The notes: generated by a model from the sequence alone, not told the origin. A stretch of DNA of 64,000 nucleotides from Adiantum capillus-veneris (GCA_014529385.2 CM043964.1:107714587-107778586); one strand, 5' to 3'; counted from the stretch's first letter, positions 43,870 to 56,334 are shown. Translations and numbers: made by a program.

Positions 43870-44040
43870 GAGCCACCCCAGGAGGAGGATGCACTCGAGT
43901 GTCCAAGGGCAAGAGCCCTAGCAACGTGAACACTAGGTGAGCACAAGGTGTCCCTCTCCAGTGTGGCCCAAAGGGGGTTTGAACCCACAACTGGTAGGTT
44001 GAGAGGCCAGAGCCTTATCTTTAGACCAACTCTTTGGGGA
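43870..44040 (-). mobile_element. tRNA-derived SINE-like sequence
   Basis: The minus strand from about 44040 reads GTCCCCAAAGAGTTGGTCTA, then AAGGCTCTGGCCTC, then GTGGGTTCAAACCCCCTTTG. The first fits an RNA polymerase III A box region and the last holds a B box (GGTTCAAACCC). This layout resembles plant tRNA-related SINE heads. The anticodon arm does not fold as in a true tRNA. The G-family solo LTR sits in or at the end of its body. Confidence 0.6.
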
Positions 44041-44337
44041 CAGTTGCAAGCTATTTTACGAAATTTAACTCTACTTTTTGAGCTGGTTTGTGACTTTTGA
44101 GTTGATTTTATGAAGGAAAATCAAGAGGAGAGGAAACTCAAACAATGTAAGAGATTATCGTGCAAGAGTATTTGCATTAAAAGGCTTTCCTAATGGCTCT
44201 AAAAAAATTAAACTCACTACCTACAGAGTACATATACAAAGTGCTTAGTGAAAAGAAACTCTAAAGAGGAAATAAAACACTAAAGAAAAGAAAAAAAAGA
44301 AAAAAAACACAAATGTATAAGGTGCACTCGACCATCT

Positions 44338-45430
44338 ATGCCACCATGCAGGACAAGATTTTTGCACCCTTTTGGACACTCCTGAAGCTTGGAGGCGGCA
44401 TAGAGGAGCTAGCACACCCCTGGCTCTCAAAATCTAGAAAGGGTTCCTTGGACCCCTTCAGGAGGGAAGTTGCACGCTTGGTACACAACAAAGGAATTTC
44501 TATTTGTTGGAAGGATGTGGAGCTTGTAGTGATGCAACGTAACTTGGGTATGTACGAACGGCTTCTAATCGGTACACTCTTAGAAGTACTCGTAGCCTCA
44601 CCTCCACTTGTTAATGGATCAAAAATTGATTAAAGAGTTGGTCGAAGCATAGAGTGTTCGTGCTTCCCAAGACTCGGATTACCTATAATGTGTTGATATA
44701 CAAAGCGGATTGTTCATCCCACTCACCAAATTTGGAAGAAAAATTGGCCTGAAGAGTGCTGGCAAAAGAGTGTTAAGGACATTTGGGAGAGTCAATGGCC
44801 AAAATACATGAATATATTCATCTAGAAGGTGCTATGGAGAGCCTTGCCTACTGGTATTAAGGTGCGAACTAGAGGGTTGGCTCTGACACCTGCTCTGGTT
44901 GTAGGTCAGCCTCCAAAGACCCCCTTCATCTATTCATCACGTGCCTTACTTCACGTGGGCTGGCGGCTAAGGTGTGCAAATGGGTATGGAGAACTTGGAA
45001 GACAATTTTCTTTACCGGTGACCTTATCTTGGGAGGGCGTGGATTCCAAAGCCATGCCATTTTGGTGTGCACCCAAATGACTAGATTTTGCTACCTGAAT
45101 CAGGTCTGGAAGTCTAAGAATCTTCAGGTATTTGAGGCCAAGATGGTGATAGCTTGTTTTGATGATATTGTGCGCATGAGCACTGAGCTCATCCATGGTG
45201 TTGGAGCTAGAAGAGGGTCAATGGATAACAATGAAGATTTGACTCATGCAATGAGCTGCTTGGAACACTCAAGAGGGTAGGTTTGTAACCGATGGTAGTA
45301 TATCTTTACTTGTGTACAAGCCTCTATTAGAACCCTAGTCCCCCCAAGGCACATGTAGTGCTTGTGGGCAATTGTATTCTTTTTGAGTTATATAATTTCT
45401 CTCAACTTACAATTGTGCATTGCATAAAAA
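44338..45430 (+). mobile_element. LINE c, 5'-truncated, with 19-bp target duplication
   Basis: AAGGTGCACTCGACCATCT occurs exactly at 44319-44337 and 45431-45449. Between them lies the 3' end of a LINE on the plus strand, ending in an A-rich tail (CATAAAAAAA). The coding side shows SVKDIWESQWPKYMNIFI, LWRALPTGIKVRTRGLALTP and, in another frame, DPLHLFITCLTSRGLAAKV with KVCKWVWRTWKTIF. These are the zinc-binding C-terminal region of LINE ORF2 ('LP.G..+..RG...C..C......HLF..C'), though the Cys pair is decayed. The first 300 bp (44341-44633) are open but carry no certain motif. Confidence 0.8.
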
Positions 45431-45792
45431 AAGGTGCACTCGACCATCTCTATTTATATGGACACAAAAAGTATTTTGACTTTCCACTTCCGTGGGTCTT
45501 TTCATTTACTAAACTCACCCTTCACTTATGCACATTCTTGTTCAATTGCACCAATCACGTCTTAGCATGCATAGATGGCCGTTACACGTTCAACAACCAG
45601 CAATCGTTCCACGTTACACGCAGCTAACGTGAAGGATTTATTATTTCCCAAACACAGAGAATCAAGGCATACCCAAGAATCAAAGTGTCACCTCCTCTTG
45701 GTGCTCTCTGCCTCCCCCCGTCTTTGGACACTCTTCAACTCCCTCTCGACCGTGCTCAGTAGCTCTCGCGGGCACACCTCCAGTGTCATCTC

Positions 45793-45940
45793 GTCGAGGA
45801 GGACGATACCTTCTTTTTGGGCCACGTGATTGGATGAATATCCTTTGCCATAATAGAGTATAATGTCGACGAGGAGGATGGTACCTTCTTTTTGGGCCAC
45901 GTGGCTACCTGAATATCCTTTGCCATAATAGAGTAGTACC
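45793..45940. repeat. Tandem duplication carrying CACGTG boxes
   Basis: Two units of about 72-75 bp, each with TACCTTCTTTTTGGGCCACG, then TG(A/G) and GAATATCCTTTGCCATAATA. Each has a GCCACGTG G-box core. The second is the palindrome GCCACGTGGC. Confidence 0.85.
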
Positions 45941-46215
45941 GATTTGATCTTGTTATGTACATTTTAGAGTGCTGATCTAGCATATTGCTTGAAGTTGTAG
46001 TGCAATAGTAACCAATAAATTCATAAAATAAGTAAAAATCTTAATCTAGAGGTGAGAAAAAATGGAGAATTTAGTATTGAGGTAGCTCTTGTTTAGACAA
46101 GATCATTACAATTGGCAATGTCAAAAGCGCTACATCTCTTTTTTCATCAAAGAATCTTGTTTTACACACTAGACTAGGATCTAGGCCCCTACATTGGCAA
46201 GATAAACTATCTCAC

Positions 46216-46339
<124 letters not shown>

Positions 46340-46796
46340 TAGTTCCTCAAATGTTAAAAATTCTCTCCTTCTTCTTCTTCTCTCTCTTGAGTTCTCTCTT
46401 TAGAAATAGGTATTGACTTCAAGATGCATCTTTGAGGTATTGACTTCAGCATTAAATGTTTTCTTCTCTTCTTGCAACAGAAAGGAGCTATATAGTGTTT
46501 ACGACAAGAGACTTCTTGGGATTCTCAACAAGGCCGTCTATAGTAGATGAAAGCACTTCCTTTGCATCTGAGAATATTAGATATATGCTTGCATTAAAAA
46601 AACAAAAAAGAGAGAAAGGAAAATCAAAAAATGAACCTCAAGCCAACTCACAATTTGAAAGAAAGAGCACAAAAAAGGACTCGCCAAGCAAAAGCTCACT
46701 ACACGCATTCCATTCCTAAAATTAATAGTTCTATGCATGCACTTCACAAAGGGCCTCACACGCCACTTTTTAGTTGGAAAACCCCTTGTAACATTT

Positions 46797-47984
46797 AATG
46801 GTCTAGTAACTTGTGTGTAGCGGAAAATAGCATGAATATAGTGGCATTTCATTAGAATAGCTTCTTAATGAGAATAACAAGAGTGCTTGGGTGGAGAGAG
46901 CAACAAAAAGCATAACACCTAGTTAGATAGCATGAACAATACTTCAAAAGAGAGAGAAATTAAGCAATTGACAACAGTTGAGGACCGGATTTGCATGGAG
47001 CCGGTCCCCCCTCCAAAAGGCTTTGTATTATGGTTTCTCCCATCAAGAGAGACATTTTACAATATAATTCTTTGTGTTCCTTCAATACTAGCTACTGCAA
47101 TGAAGATGGAAACTTCATGCACTAAGCAAAACACTTATCAAACACAACATCAATTCCCTCACGGTCTCAGACACAAGACCTCACACCCCTTCGAAGATGG
47201 TGAGAGCTAGCGGGGTATGAGAGTAGATTGAGAGGAAGAAGGAGTATTCTTACGAGAAAGATGTACATCTCCTCACATAATCACTCATATCAGCATAGCT
47301 TAGCTTAGTAATTAGCATGGTAGAGGAGATGAGCATGCATTGAAGCTTGGCTCTTGGTTGGATTTTCATCACAAAGCCAAGAGTTGTTGGTGTAGGCCTC
47401 CCTTCTCACAAGCTTGGAGTAGGTGGTAAGCTTTCCATTAAAGCTTGAGAAGGAGAGAGAGTCTTCTTTGCTTCACACATCAGATTGTGTGAGTGTGTGT
47501 GTGATAATGCCTTCCAAAAATCAGCCTCCTCTCTCTCTCTTGGTCGACCTCCCTTGCTAATTGCTCATGCTACAACCCTATTGGACCTCCCCACGCCTAG
47601 CCAATGGAAATTAAGCAGCATAAGTGATAGCCTTCTGACATGTGTCCCCCTTTCCCCTTTTGTGAGATCTTTAGGTAATTAATAAATGCAACTAAAATCT
47701 CATTGGACCCCTTTGCCTCCTGGCCAATAGGAATCATGCAAGCCATTGCACTGCTGAAATGCTCATTGGTCCCGTTGGGAGACTGTCCAATAGTCTTCCA
47801 AAGAGCTTAATTCCTATTGGTTCTTTTATTAAGCGTTTTTAAAGTAATTAAACCTTATTTACTCTAGCCTAATTCTCATTGGTCCACCTCCATGGCCATC
47901 CAATAGGATTTGAGAACACCTTGTGGGCATCTGGCCTAGGGAGCTGACCTGTGTCCCCCTTTCCCCTTGTGTACAAATGAAGCT

Positions 47985-48045
<61 letters not shown>

Positions 48046-48426
48046 CTCTCTCATACCCTACTTCTTGGGCTCGCCCCCTCCTATGTAGGGACTTATGAAG
48101 ACTTTTGTACACACACACACACACAAAGCATCCAAATTTCCTAAGCTTTGACCTTTGGACACTACCTTTGAATTTTGGAACCTTAGCATTTTGGAAGTCT
48201 TAATGGGCTGAACCTTAGGGTCTTTTAAGCCCATTGTTGCACATTGCTCTTTTGCAGATGGCCCCCACTTTTTGATCCCTATTTTCCCTCCTTTGGATCC
48301 CTCCTATGGTCGGTCTGCTAGCTTAACCAATATTCTAGCTTTTTCTCCCCTGGCACTTCCCATATTAAATGATCAGTTTAACATGAGAAAATCATTTAGG
48401 AGAATTAGATATTGATTATTATGACA
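46797..48426 (-). repeat. 3' LTR of Gypsy G
   Basis: 1630 bp. It contains a (GT)n tract at 47990-48043 and a short (AC)n tract near 48111-48125, both at the same places as in the other LTR. Confidence 0.92.
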
Positions 48427-48520
48427 TTACCTCTCTCTTGAAATCATAGTCGTCCTCGACTATGGGGTAGAGAAGATAAAGCATATTCATTAGTCCTTTT
48501 CCTAGCGGGTAGATGATCCT

Positions 48521-49711
48521 CTGTGCTTGTCAGCAACAGCCTTTTGCCTTTGCTGTGAGATAGAGATAGCATCCTTAATTTTTTGGAAAGATTCTTGTAG
48601 GTCTCGGCTATACTCATCTACAGCGAAGATCTTCCCGTGTACCTTAAGTAGCAAGGGACTTTTTTATCTTCCGTCAATTACCTCAAAAGGTGCTTTTCCC
48701 GTGGAAGTATGTACAGTGTTATTGTGGGCATACTCCACTAAGGGTAAGTACTTCTTCCATTGGGATCTTCGATCTACTTCCGTTACATAGGCTTTTAGTA
48801 GATCGAGAATTGTTAGGTTAGCTATTTCACTTTGGCCATCCGTTTTCGGGTGATAGGAAGAAGAGAAGTTTAGCCTTGTTCCTTCCAGAAATTACTGGTC
48901 ATTCTAGGATCTCTATTCGACACTATGGACATTCGCAAGCCATGGTACTTGAAGATTTGTGAAATGAAGAGGGTTGCCATTTGATGGCCTTTGATAGTCT
49001 TTTTGACATGTATAAAATGAGCTTGTTTACTGAACCTGTCACTATCGTCCATATTCCCGTATTCCCATGGATAGACTTAGGCAATCCAAATATAAAATCC
49101 ATGGATATGCTCTCCCATGGTGAATTAGGGATTGGCAAAGGTTGAAGCAATCCAGGTTGCTTCCCTCTATCAAACTTTGTCTTTTGGCATACCACACATT
49201 TAGAAACATACTCTTATATGTTTGCTTTCATGGTAGGCCAATAGAAATATGTCTCAATCTCCTTTAGGGTAGACTGAATCCCTCGATGCCCTGCATAAGG
49301 AGGAGCATGAGATTCATACATTACTTTCTCACGTAGTGAGCTAGTAACGCATAGTCTATTTCCATAGAGAAGATAACCATCTTGTAAAGTAAATGATTCC
49401 TCTTTCTTCCCTAGTGCAAGGGTTGAAATCACATCTCTAAAATCGGGATCATTTGCATACTCATCTATCATAGAAGATAGATCATTGTGAGTTGCTATGG
49501 AAACCGCATTCACTCTCGACCGTTTTGAGAGTGCATCGGCTACTTGATTATGCTTGCCAGCAATGTGAGAAATATGAAAATGAAATTGCGAAAGAAAGTT
49601 TTCCCACCTCATTTGTTTGTCGGAGAGCTTGGTCTGTGTTATGAAGTACTTAAGACTTTGGTGATCCGTTCTCGTAGAATGAAAGGAGTCCCCAATAAAT
49701 AGTGCTTCCAT
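48521..49711 (-). pseudogene. Gypsy G RNase H end and integrase
   Basis: The piece 49711-49214 holds the RNase H end (FHSTRTDHQSLKYFI, RWENFLSQFHFHISHIAGKH). It then has the integrase zinc-binding domain, with HAPPYAGHRGIQ and, after a stop, CVVCQKTK. The catalytic core follows: WESISMDFIFGLPKS (first Asp), IVSNRDPRMTSNFWKEQG (second Asp) and KTDGQSEIANLTI (Glu), all present though in two frames. Then SQWKKYLPLVEYAHNNTVH and GKAPFEVIDG with a stop. The reading ends near DKHRGSS at 48521. The GPY/F-like tail found in E is missing, so the insertion enzyme would be shortened. Confidence 0.87.
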
Positions 49712-49757
49712 GAGTCTAAGGCATGTAGAACTGTGAGGAGTTCCTTTTCATATATTC

Positions 49758-51184
49758 CTAGAGCTTGCTCAACAGGGTCGATCCTTCAACTTCATAGCCT
49801 ATGGCGTGCCCTTCTTGGAGCAAAACAGCTCCAAGGCAATCACCACAAGCATCACATTGGACCTCAAATGGCTTTGAGGGATCCGATAGTGTAAGCACAG
49901 GTTGAGAGATAAGCTTTTCAAAAGCATTGTTCTCCTTGGCAGACCATGTGTACCTAACGTTTTTCTTTGTTAGGTCATGTAATGGTCCTGCTATTAGTGA
50001 GAACTTTTCTATGAAGCGTCTATAGTATGCACACATACCTATAAAGCTTCTTAAATCATGAAGATTCCTTGGTTTAGGCCATCCTTTTATTACCTCTAAC
50101 TTTGATGGATCCATTTGGATGCCATCTTGAGAGATAATGTGACCTAAATACTGAATCTCTTGTAAGAAAAATTCACTATTCTTTCGATTAACATAAAGTT
50201 TATTCTTTCTTGGAACTTGAAATATTACCTAGAGGTGTTGCTTGTGTTTGTCTAATGAATTAGAGTAGATGATGATATCATCAAAGAACACTCCAGTAAA
50301 GGTTCAGTGAGGCCCGAATAGCTTCTCCATCAAGCGGTTGAATGTGGCTGGTGCATTGGTCAAGCCAAAAGGCATGAAAATGTATTCATAAAAACCAAAC
50401 GTAGTGCGAAATGCGGTCTTTACAATATCTTGATCAACTATCCTTATTTGATGATAGCCACTTTTTAGGTCAATCCTACTGAAGTAGGTGGACCCTTGTA
50501 GCTTATCTAATAGGTCTTCTACCCGTGGAACGGCAAACCTATTCTTGATATTGATCCTATTTAGTGCTCTATACTCGACACACATACGATATGTGCCGTC
50601 TTTCTTTTGCACTAGTAGCACAAGAAAACAAAATGGAGATGAGCTAGGCCTAACCATGCCCTTCTCAACTAACTCATGCACTTGCCGCATAATCTCCTCT
50701 TGTTGAGCTTGAGAAACTCTATAAGGAGGTTTGTTAGGCGGTGAACTTCCTTGAAGAAGTTCAATTGCATGGTCATCATTGCCTCGTTTAGGAGGTAGCT
50801 CACAAGGGATGTCATCAATAAAGACATCTTGAAACCCCTTGAGAAAATTGGATAACTCTAATTCCCTTTGATTGTGTATATTTCTTTTGTTAAAAGATTA
50901 GGTTCATTTTGAGAGTCTTTAACAAAAATCATGTACACGGAAATAGAGCTCTTTATTGACTTGTTGAAAGCTTGTGTATGTACAATGGGTATAGTGTAAC
51001 CCATTTCCTTAGCATCTATATACATATCTTTTTTCCTGAACTTAAAGGAGATTCTCATTTCAGGGAATTTAACATTGGCAGCATTGCGATCAAACCATGG
51101 TGCCCCTAGAATTACATCCTTATGCTTGAGAGGAGAGATAAAGAAGTCCTCTTTGTCCACATAGCTTTGGACATGGAGCCTCAA
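49758..51184 (-). pseudogene. Gypsy G protease end, RT and start of RNase H
   Basis: The piece 51184-50858 has EDFFISPLKHKDVILGAPWF, the protease C-terminal side. After a decayed linker, 50690-50304 gives RT: EKGMVRPSSSPFCFLVLLVQ, YRMCVEYRALNRINIKNRFA, STYFSRIDLKSGYHQIRI (catalytic Asp), FMPFGLTNAPATFNRLM. A stop follows KLFGPH at 50304. Past it the frame reads GVFFDDIIIYSNSLDKH (active-site FFDD at 50288-50271), then, after another stop, LGHIISQDGIQMDPSKLEV. The piece 50114-49758 gives the thumb (GMCAYYRRFIEKFSLIAG) and RNase H start (SKPFEVQCDACGDCLGAVL). The catalytic Asp residues are kept and two stops lie in the core. Confidence 0.87.
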
Positions 51185-51192
51185 TTTCCCTA

Positions 51193-52942
51193 TTAAGGGA
51201 GTGACTGAAGCTTCTTGCCCATTGAAAGCACCGTCTGTGTGGCGGGTAGGACATCTCCCATCTCGTAGGCTTGTATGCCTAGCTTGGTGGCCAACTCTAT
51301 AGATATAAAATTGTGACTAGAACCAGGGTCAAAAAGAATAAAAGCACCATGTTCTCTTACCTTTCCCCAAGCATGGCATAGAGGAGATCCTTTGTGGTGA
51401 ATTTCCTCCTCTTGGATTTCGACCAAGGTAGCTCTAGGAGGTTCATGGTGGGTGTTCTTTTGGGGACAAGCGCGGCACACATGCCCTTGCTCGCCGCACT
51501 TGAAACAACGGTTATCCTTGCGATAATGCTCAAGCTCTTCAGGAGAGCGTTTATTTTTGCCTTTGTAAACTCCCTTCTCTTTAGCTTTGTTGGAGTTGTC
51601 CTTAGGAGACTTTTGGACATTGTCCTTCCCCTTAGGCTCACTGGAACCCTTGTTTTCCGTGGGCTTAAGATTACTTTTAGCCCCCATTTGGAAATTGATT
51701 CGAGAAGCCACCATAGTATGGTGTATAACCACTGATATGGTGCGTGGCCTTTGGGAGTTGACATACTCCGCCATTTCTTCAGTTAAGCCCGCACAAAATT
51801 GTTGCTTTTGCTCTCCAAAATCCAACTTCTTGAAGACAGTGGCTTTGAGTTGTAAATCCCAAAACTTGTCTACATATTTGTGAATGGATTCGTAGGGAGA
51901 GAGCTTCAAGCTTCATCATTCGGTGAGTACTTTGTCTTTGGCATCGGTGGCCAAAAACTGCTTCATAATGGAAGCTCTTAAAGCTTTCCATGTTCGTGGA
52001 GCTTCATCGTTGGACCATAGGCTAGACCACCATTGTTTGGCAGACTTTTGAAAGTGCATAGCTACATGGCGTAGCTTAGAGGACTCCATGAAGCCCTCAT
52101 CTCCAAACGCCGCATTGAATTGTTGGATAAAGGCCAAGACTTTGTCCGTATCACCAAAGGTGCCATCGTAGGTAAGGAAAGAGATGCTCTTCCCTCCCTC
52201 TTTGAACTTCTTTAGCTTGGACGACCTCTTCCATGCGGCATAGGATTTCCTATGGCCTCTTCTTTTTGATGGTTCAAAGGTTGCACCATCACTTTCTTTA
52301 GAAGATGAAGAATTTGAGGAAGATGGAGAAGAGGGCGACCTCTTTCTCGCCTTGATCTTCATTGTCTTCACCATCACTTTCATAAGAGGAAGAGGATGAA
52401 GAAGATGGAGAAGAGGGTGTCCTCTTTCTTGCCTTTTTATTCTCTTGCTTTTTGTCATCCCTCTTTGAAGTATGGTGTGGAGAAGTATGAGATTGTCTTC
52501 TCCATTTTGGAGGTAATGGAGAGCGTTTAGCCCGTCGTCTTTGTGGAGCCATCTCCGCCGAGGTGGCGGGAGACTCACTTCTTTCTCGTTCCTTCGGTGG
52601 AGGCTCTTGAATTCTCCTTTGAGAAGGAGATGTGTCATCAAGGAGCAAATTTCTGAGCCCTTCATATGGATCCTCTTCTTCTTCCCGAATCGGAGAGAGA
52701 CCTCTTTTGGAAGTCTCTCAAGGAGGCTTCCTAGGTGCTCTCTCGTCATGGTGGGGAGCTTGAAGAATTCCATGAGCACGAAGCTGCCGTTGCACTTCAC
52801 TTTGGAGGGATGGATTGTCCATGGCTTATTGAAGCCTAGAAACAAGATAGTTAACAAGCATCAGGGCATCATTAGTAGCCTGCTCATTAACAAAATCAAA
52901 TTTATCAACATTAATTTCACTCTCTTTACTATTGTCAGCCAT
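51193..52942 (-). pseudogene. Gypsy G Gag and protease start
   Basis: The start is at 52942 (MADNSKESEINVDKFDF), as in E. The N-terminal part is readable across frame changes with Ser-rich and charged runs (SSPSSSSSSSYESDGEDNED). The capsid is in the frame 52857-51916: SFLTYDGTFGDTDKVLAFIQ, AMHFQKSAKQWWSSLWSN, WKALRASIMKQFLAT. The frame 51909-51193 continues with SPYESIHKYVDKFWDLQLKA, KEKGVYKGKNKRSPEELEHY and the knuckle CFKCGEQGHVCRAC. It then runs directly into AFILFDPGSSHNFISIELAT, the protease active site, which reads D-P-G-S, with Pro after the catalytic Asp. At least two frameshifts are present. Confidence 0.85.
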
Positions 52943-53320
52943 TCTAACAACTTTTATGTGTAAACTTTTTAGGTGTACTTTGACACTTCAAGCCCTAGCT
53001 GCTACTCCTCTTTACCCCTTTAGAAAAAGCACTCAAGCTATTGTACTCGTGGCTCGAATACCATTAATTGCAAGGAATAGAAGAGAGGGTCATTCAACAC
53101 CAAAACAACACCCGCTCCTGTCAAGCTGTAGGCAAGCCTCATAGGACTCCACTATTAAGACCATAGCTCTCGATGGTGATGCCCCGTTAACTGCACAAAG
53201 GCATGCACACTGCAAGGATGAAAAATCCCTATTCTACTTACTCACATGCAATTAATAGTACCAACCATTTATAGCTAGCTTGAGGACCTCCCTTCTTGAG
53301 CAAGAAAAGAGAAACCTTGT

Positions 53321-53332
53321 GCTCCGATACCA
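53321..53332 (-). other. Primer binding site of Gypsy G
   Basis: Minus strand TGGTATCGGAGC, one base from the LTR end. One change from the standard initiator tRNA-Met site. Confidence 0.82.
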
Positions 53333-53333
53333 A

Positions 53334-54531
53334 TGTAACATTCAATGGTCTAGTAGCTTGTGTGTAGCGGAAAATAGAATGAACATAGTGAGCATTTCCT
53401 TAGAATAGCTTCTTAATGAGAATAACAAGAGTGCTTGGGTGGAGAGAGCAACAAAAAGCATAACACCTAGTTAGATAGCATGAACAATACTTCAAAAGAG
53501 AGAGAAATTAAGCAATTGACAACAGTTGAGGACCGGATTTGCATGGAGCCGGTCCCCCTCCAAAAGGATTTGTATTATGGTTTCTCCCATCAAGAGAGAC
53601 ATTTTACAATACAATTCTTTGTGTTCCTTCAATACTAGCTAGTGCAATGAAGATGGAAACTTCATGCACTAAGCAAAAAACTTATCAAACACAACATCAA
53701 TTCCCTCATGGTCTCAGACCCAAGACCTCACACACCTTCGAAGATGGTGAGAGCTAGCGGGGTATGAGAGTAGATTGAGAGGAAGAAAGAGTATTCTTTA
53801 CGAGAAAGATGTACATCTCCTCACATAATCACTCATATTAGCATAGCTTAGCTTAGTAATTAGCATGGTAGAGGAGATGAGCATGCATTGAAGCTTGGCT
53901 CTTGGTTGGATTTTCATCACAAAGCCAAGAGTTGTTGGTGTAGGCCTCCCTTCTCACAAGCTTGGAGTAGGTGGTAAGCTTCCCATTAAAGCTTGAGAAG
54001 GAGAGAGAGTCTTCTTTGCTTCACACATCAAATTGTGTGAGTGTGTGTGTGATAATGCCTTCCAAAAATCAGCCCCCCCTCTCTCTTGGTCGACCTCCCT
54101 TGCTAATTGCTCATGCTACAGCCCTATTGGACCTCCCCAGGCCTAGCCAATGGAAATTAAGCAACATAAGTGATATCCTTCTGACATGTGTCCCCCTTTC
54201 CCCTTTTGTGAGAGCTTTAGGTAATTAATAAATGCAACTAAAATCTCATTGGACCCCTTTGCCTCCTAGCCAATAGGAATCAGGCAAGCCATTGTGCTGT
54301 TGAATGCTCATTGGTCCCGTTGGGAGACTGTCCAATAGTCTTCCAAAGAGCTTAATTCCTGTTGGTTCTTTTATTAAGTGTTTTTAAATCAATTAAACTA
54401 GATTTAATCTAGCCTAATTCTCATTGGTCCACCTCCATGGCCATCCAAAATAGGATTTGAGAACACCTTGTGGGCATCTGGCCTAGGGAGCTGACATGTG
54501 TCCCTCTTTCCCCTTGTGTACAAATGAAGCT

Positions 54532-54576
<45 letters not shown>

Positions 54577-54959
54577 TTCTCTCTCATCCCGTACTTCTTG
54601 GGCTCGCCCCCTCCTATGTAGGGACTTGTGAAGACTTTTGTACACACACACACACACAAAGCATCCAAATTTCCTAAGCTTTGACCTTTGGACACTACCT
54701 TTGAATTTTGGAACCTTAGCATTTTGGAAGTCTTAATGGGATGAATCTTAGGGTCTTTTAAGCCCATTGTTGCTTTGCTCTTTTGCAGATGACCCCCCTT
54801 TGGATCCCTATTTTCCCTCCTTTGGATCCCTCCTGTGTTGGCTGGTTTGCTAGCTTAACCAATATTCTAGCTTTTTCTCCCTTGGCACTTCCCCATATTA
54901 AATGATCAGTTTAACATGAGAAAATCATTTAGGAGAATTAGATATTGATTATTATGTCA
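53334..54959 (-). repeat. 5' LTR of Gypsy G
   Basis: 1626 bp. Strong similarity to the 3' LTR throughout. The (GT)n tract (54534-54574) is shorter than its partner, showing slippage after insertion. Confidence 0.92.
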
Positions 54960-56280
54960 CCTCTTATGAATATGGGCACTAAAAGGCACAACATAGCCAT
55001 ACCTTAAAGGCAGTGCCAATAAAGCCTATCACCCATAGGAGTACAACTTGGAGGAGTACAATGTGTGTACTGGCTATACGTCAAGGTGGCATATAGGGTG
55101 AGTGCAATATGAACCAACGTATTGGTGCATAGTACCATGTAAAGTGATTGCCATTATCTTTCTAAAGAAACACTCCCCAATATGGATCCAAACCTAATTA
55201 GCAAGTCAATAACAAATGGGGTGTATCTTGGAATGCTAAGCAATGGGAATACATATTTACATGTATCTAGGCTTGCCCTCTAGCCATCAAGCACAAATGT
55301 CTCATGTGGCTCATCCTCCACCAGGGGGTTTGGATAGGGTCAAAAGCCAAGAAAATTGGGGTTTAAGATGGAGTTTGCTACAGGTGCAAGGTTCATGAAG
55401 AATGTTTGGTCCACCTATTTGTCAACTACAAATATAATCTTTAGTTTAAATTAGAGCTCCAAAAAGCATGCAACGTAGATGCCTTCTTTCTGACTTGGAG
55501 GCCTTTGTTATTGGTGTGAATGCAGCTTTGTAGATGTGTTGCTATGAACCTGCCTTAGGGGTGCTTTGTTATGGCAGATTTTGACGGAAAGAAACAAAGC
55601 AATGTTTGGCCATCCCCATTCCCCATCTGCAGTCCCCATGTCTATTTGCTTCATTGGGGTTATGAAGCAAAGCAGTGTTTGGCCGTCTCCATTCCCCATC
55701 TACAATCCCCATGTCTATTTGCTTCATTGGGGTTATGAAGGAAGTTTATGGCTGGGTAACCGATGTTACTGTCATTGAAGTCAAAGAATTGCAAAAAGTT
55801 CTTAGATGGCAAAGATGGAGACCTGTCATTCTCTCATTTTATGAGCCTTTAAGAATTCATTTGATCCTCAAATAGTTCTTCCTTTCTTGATCTCTTTATT
55901 GATGTCATCTTTTTGGCATGTCTTCTCTTGGCCTGGATAACCCATATCCTTCCTTAGGGGTGTTTGTACCTTTACCTTTCTTTTCATTAATTTAGTAGTT
56001 TAAAAAAAAAAAACTTGTGGTTTGCTAAAAAATGTACTATTATTGGGCCTTCAATGTCTCTAAGCTTTGAAAAACCTCAAATATTGACTTTTGTCAAATT
56101 GATCATTCAAATTAAATGGAAAAAATATCAATTTTGGTACTACCTAATTAGTCTTTTCATGAGGACTATGTTGCAATTTTTACATTTCAAATCTTAAAAA
56201 AATTTTAAACCCCACCCCCCCCCCCCCCCCCCCCCCCCCAAAATTTATGATTTTTATCCTTGAGTTAGAGCTTTTTAAAT
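54960..56280. other. Unassigned DNA with 73-bp tandem repeat and poly-C tract
   Basis: No coding motif recognised on either strand. A (C)n run of about 28 bases at 56213-56239 and two 73-bp tandem units (55595-55740) are the only structures. It may be old intergenic sequence. Confidence 0.6.
55595..55740. repeat. 73-bp tandem duplication
   Basis: Units starting CAAAGCAATGTTTGGCC (55595) and CAAAGCAGTGTTTGGCC (55668), each ending in TTCATTGGGGTTATGAAG. Confidence 0.92.
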
Positions 56281-56334
56281 AGTCAGGTAGGTGGTGTGTA
56301 AGCACACCCTCCATCCCCTTTTGGGATGGGCCAC

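Larger units (their letters stand above)
46797..54959 (-). mobile_element. Gypsy retrotransposon G
   Basis: LTRs at 46797-48426 and 53334-54959, both TGTAACATT at the low end. The minus strand has the primer site TGGTATCGGAGC (53332-53321) and a PPT-like CAAGAGAGAGGTAA next to the 3' LTR. Flanks CCCCT (46792-46796) and CCTCT (54960-54964) match at four of five bases. Internal order is gag, protease, RT, RNase H, integrase (52942 down to 48521), as in Ty3/Gypsy. Integrase lacks its C-terminal module. It has stops and frame changes but keeps most catalytic residues. Element E and the solo LTR are relatives. Confidence 0.9.

Noticed and set aside
43960-44040. Functional tRNA gene on the minus strand
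   Set aside because: A and B box like sequences are there, but the arms do not pair into a proper cloverleaf and the context is SINE-like.
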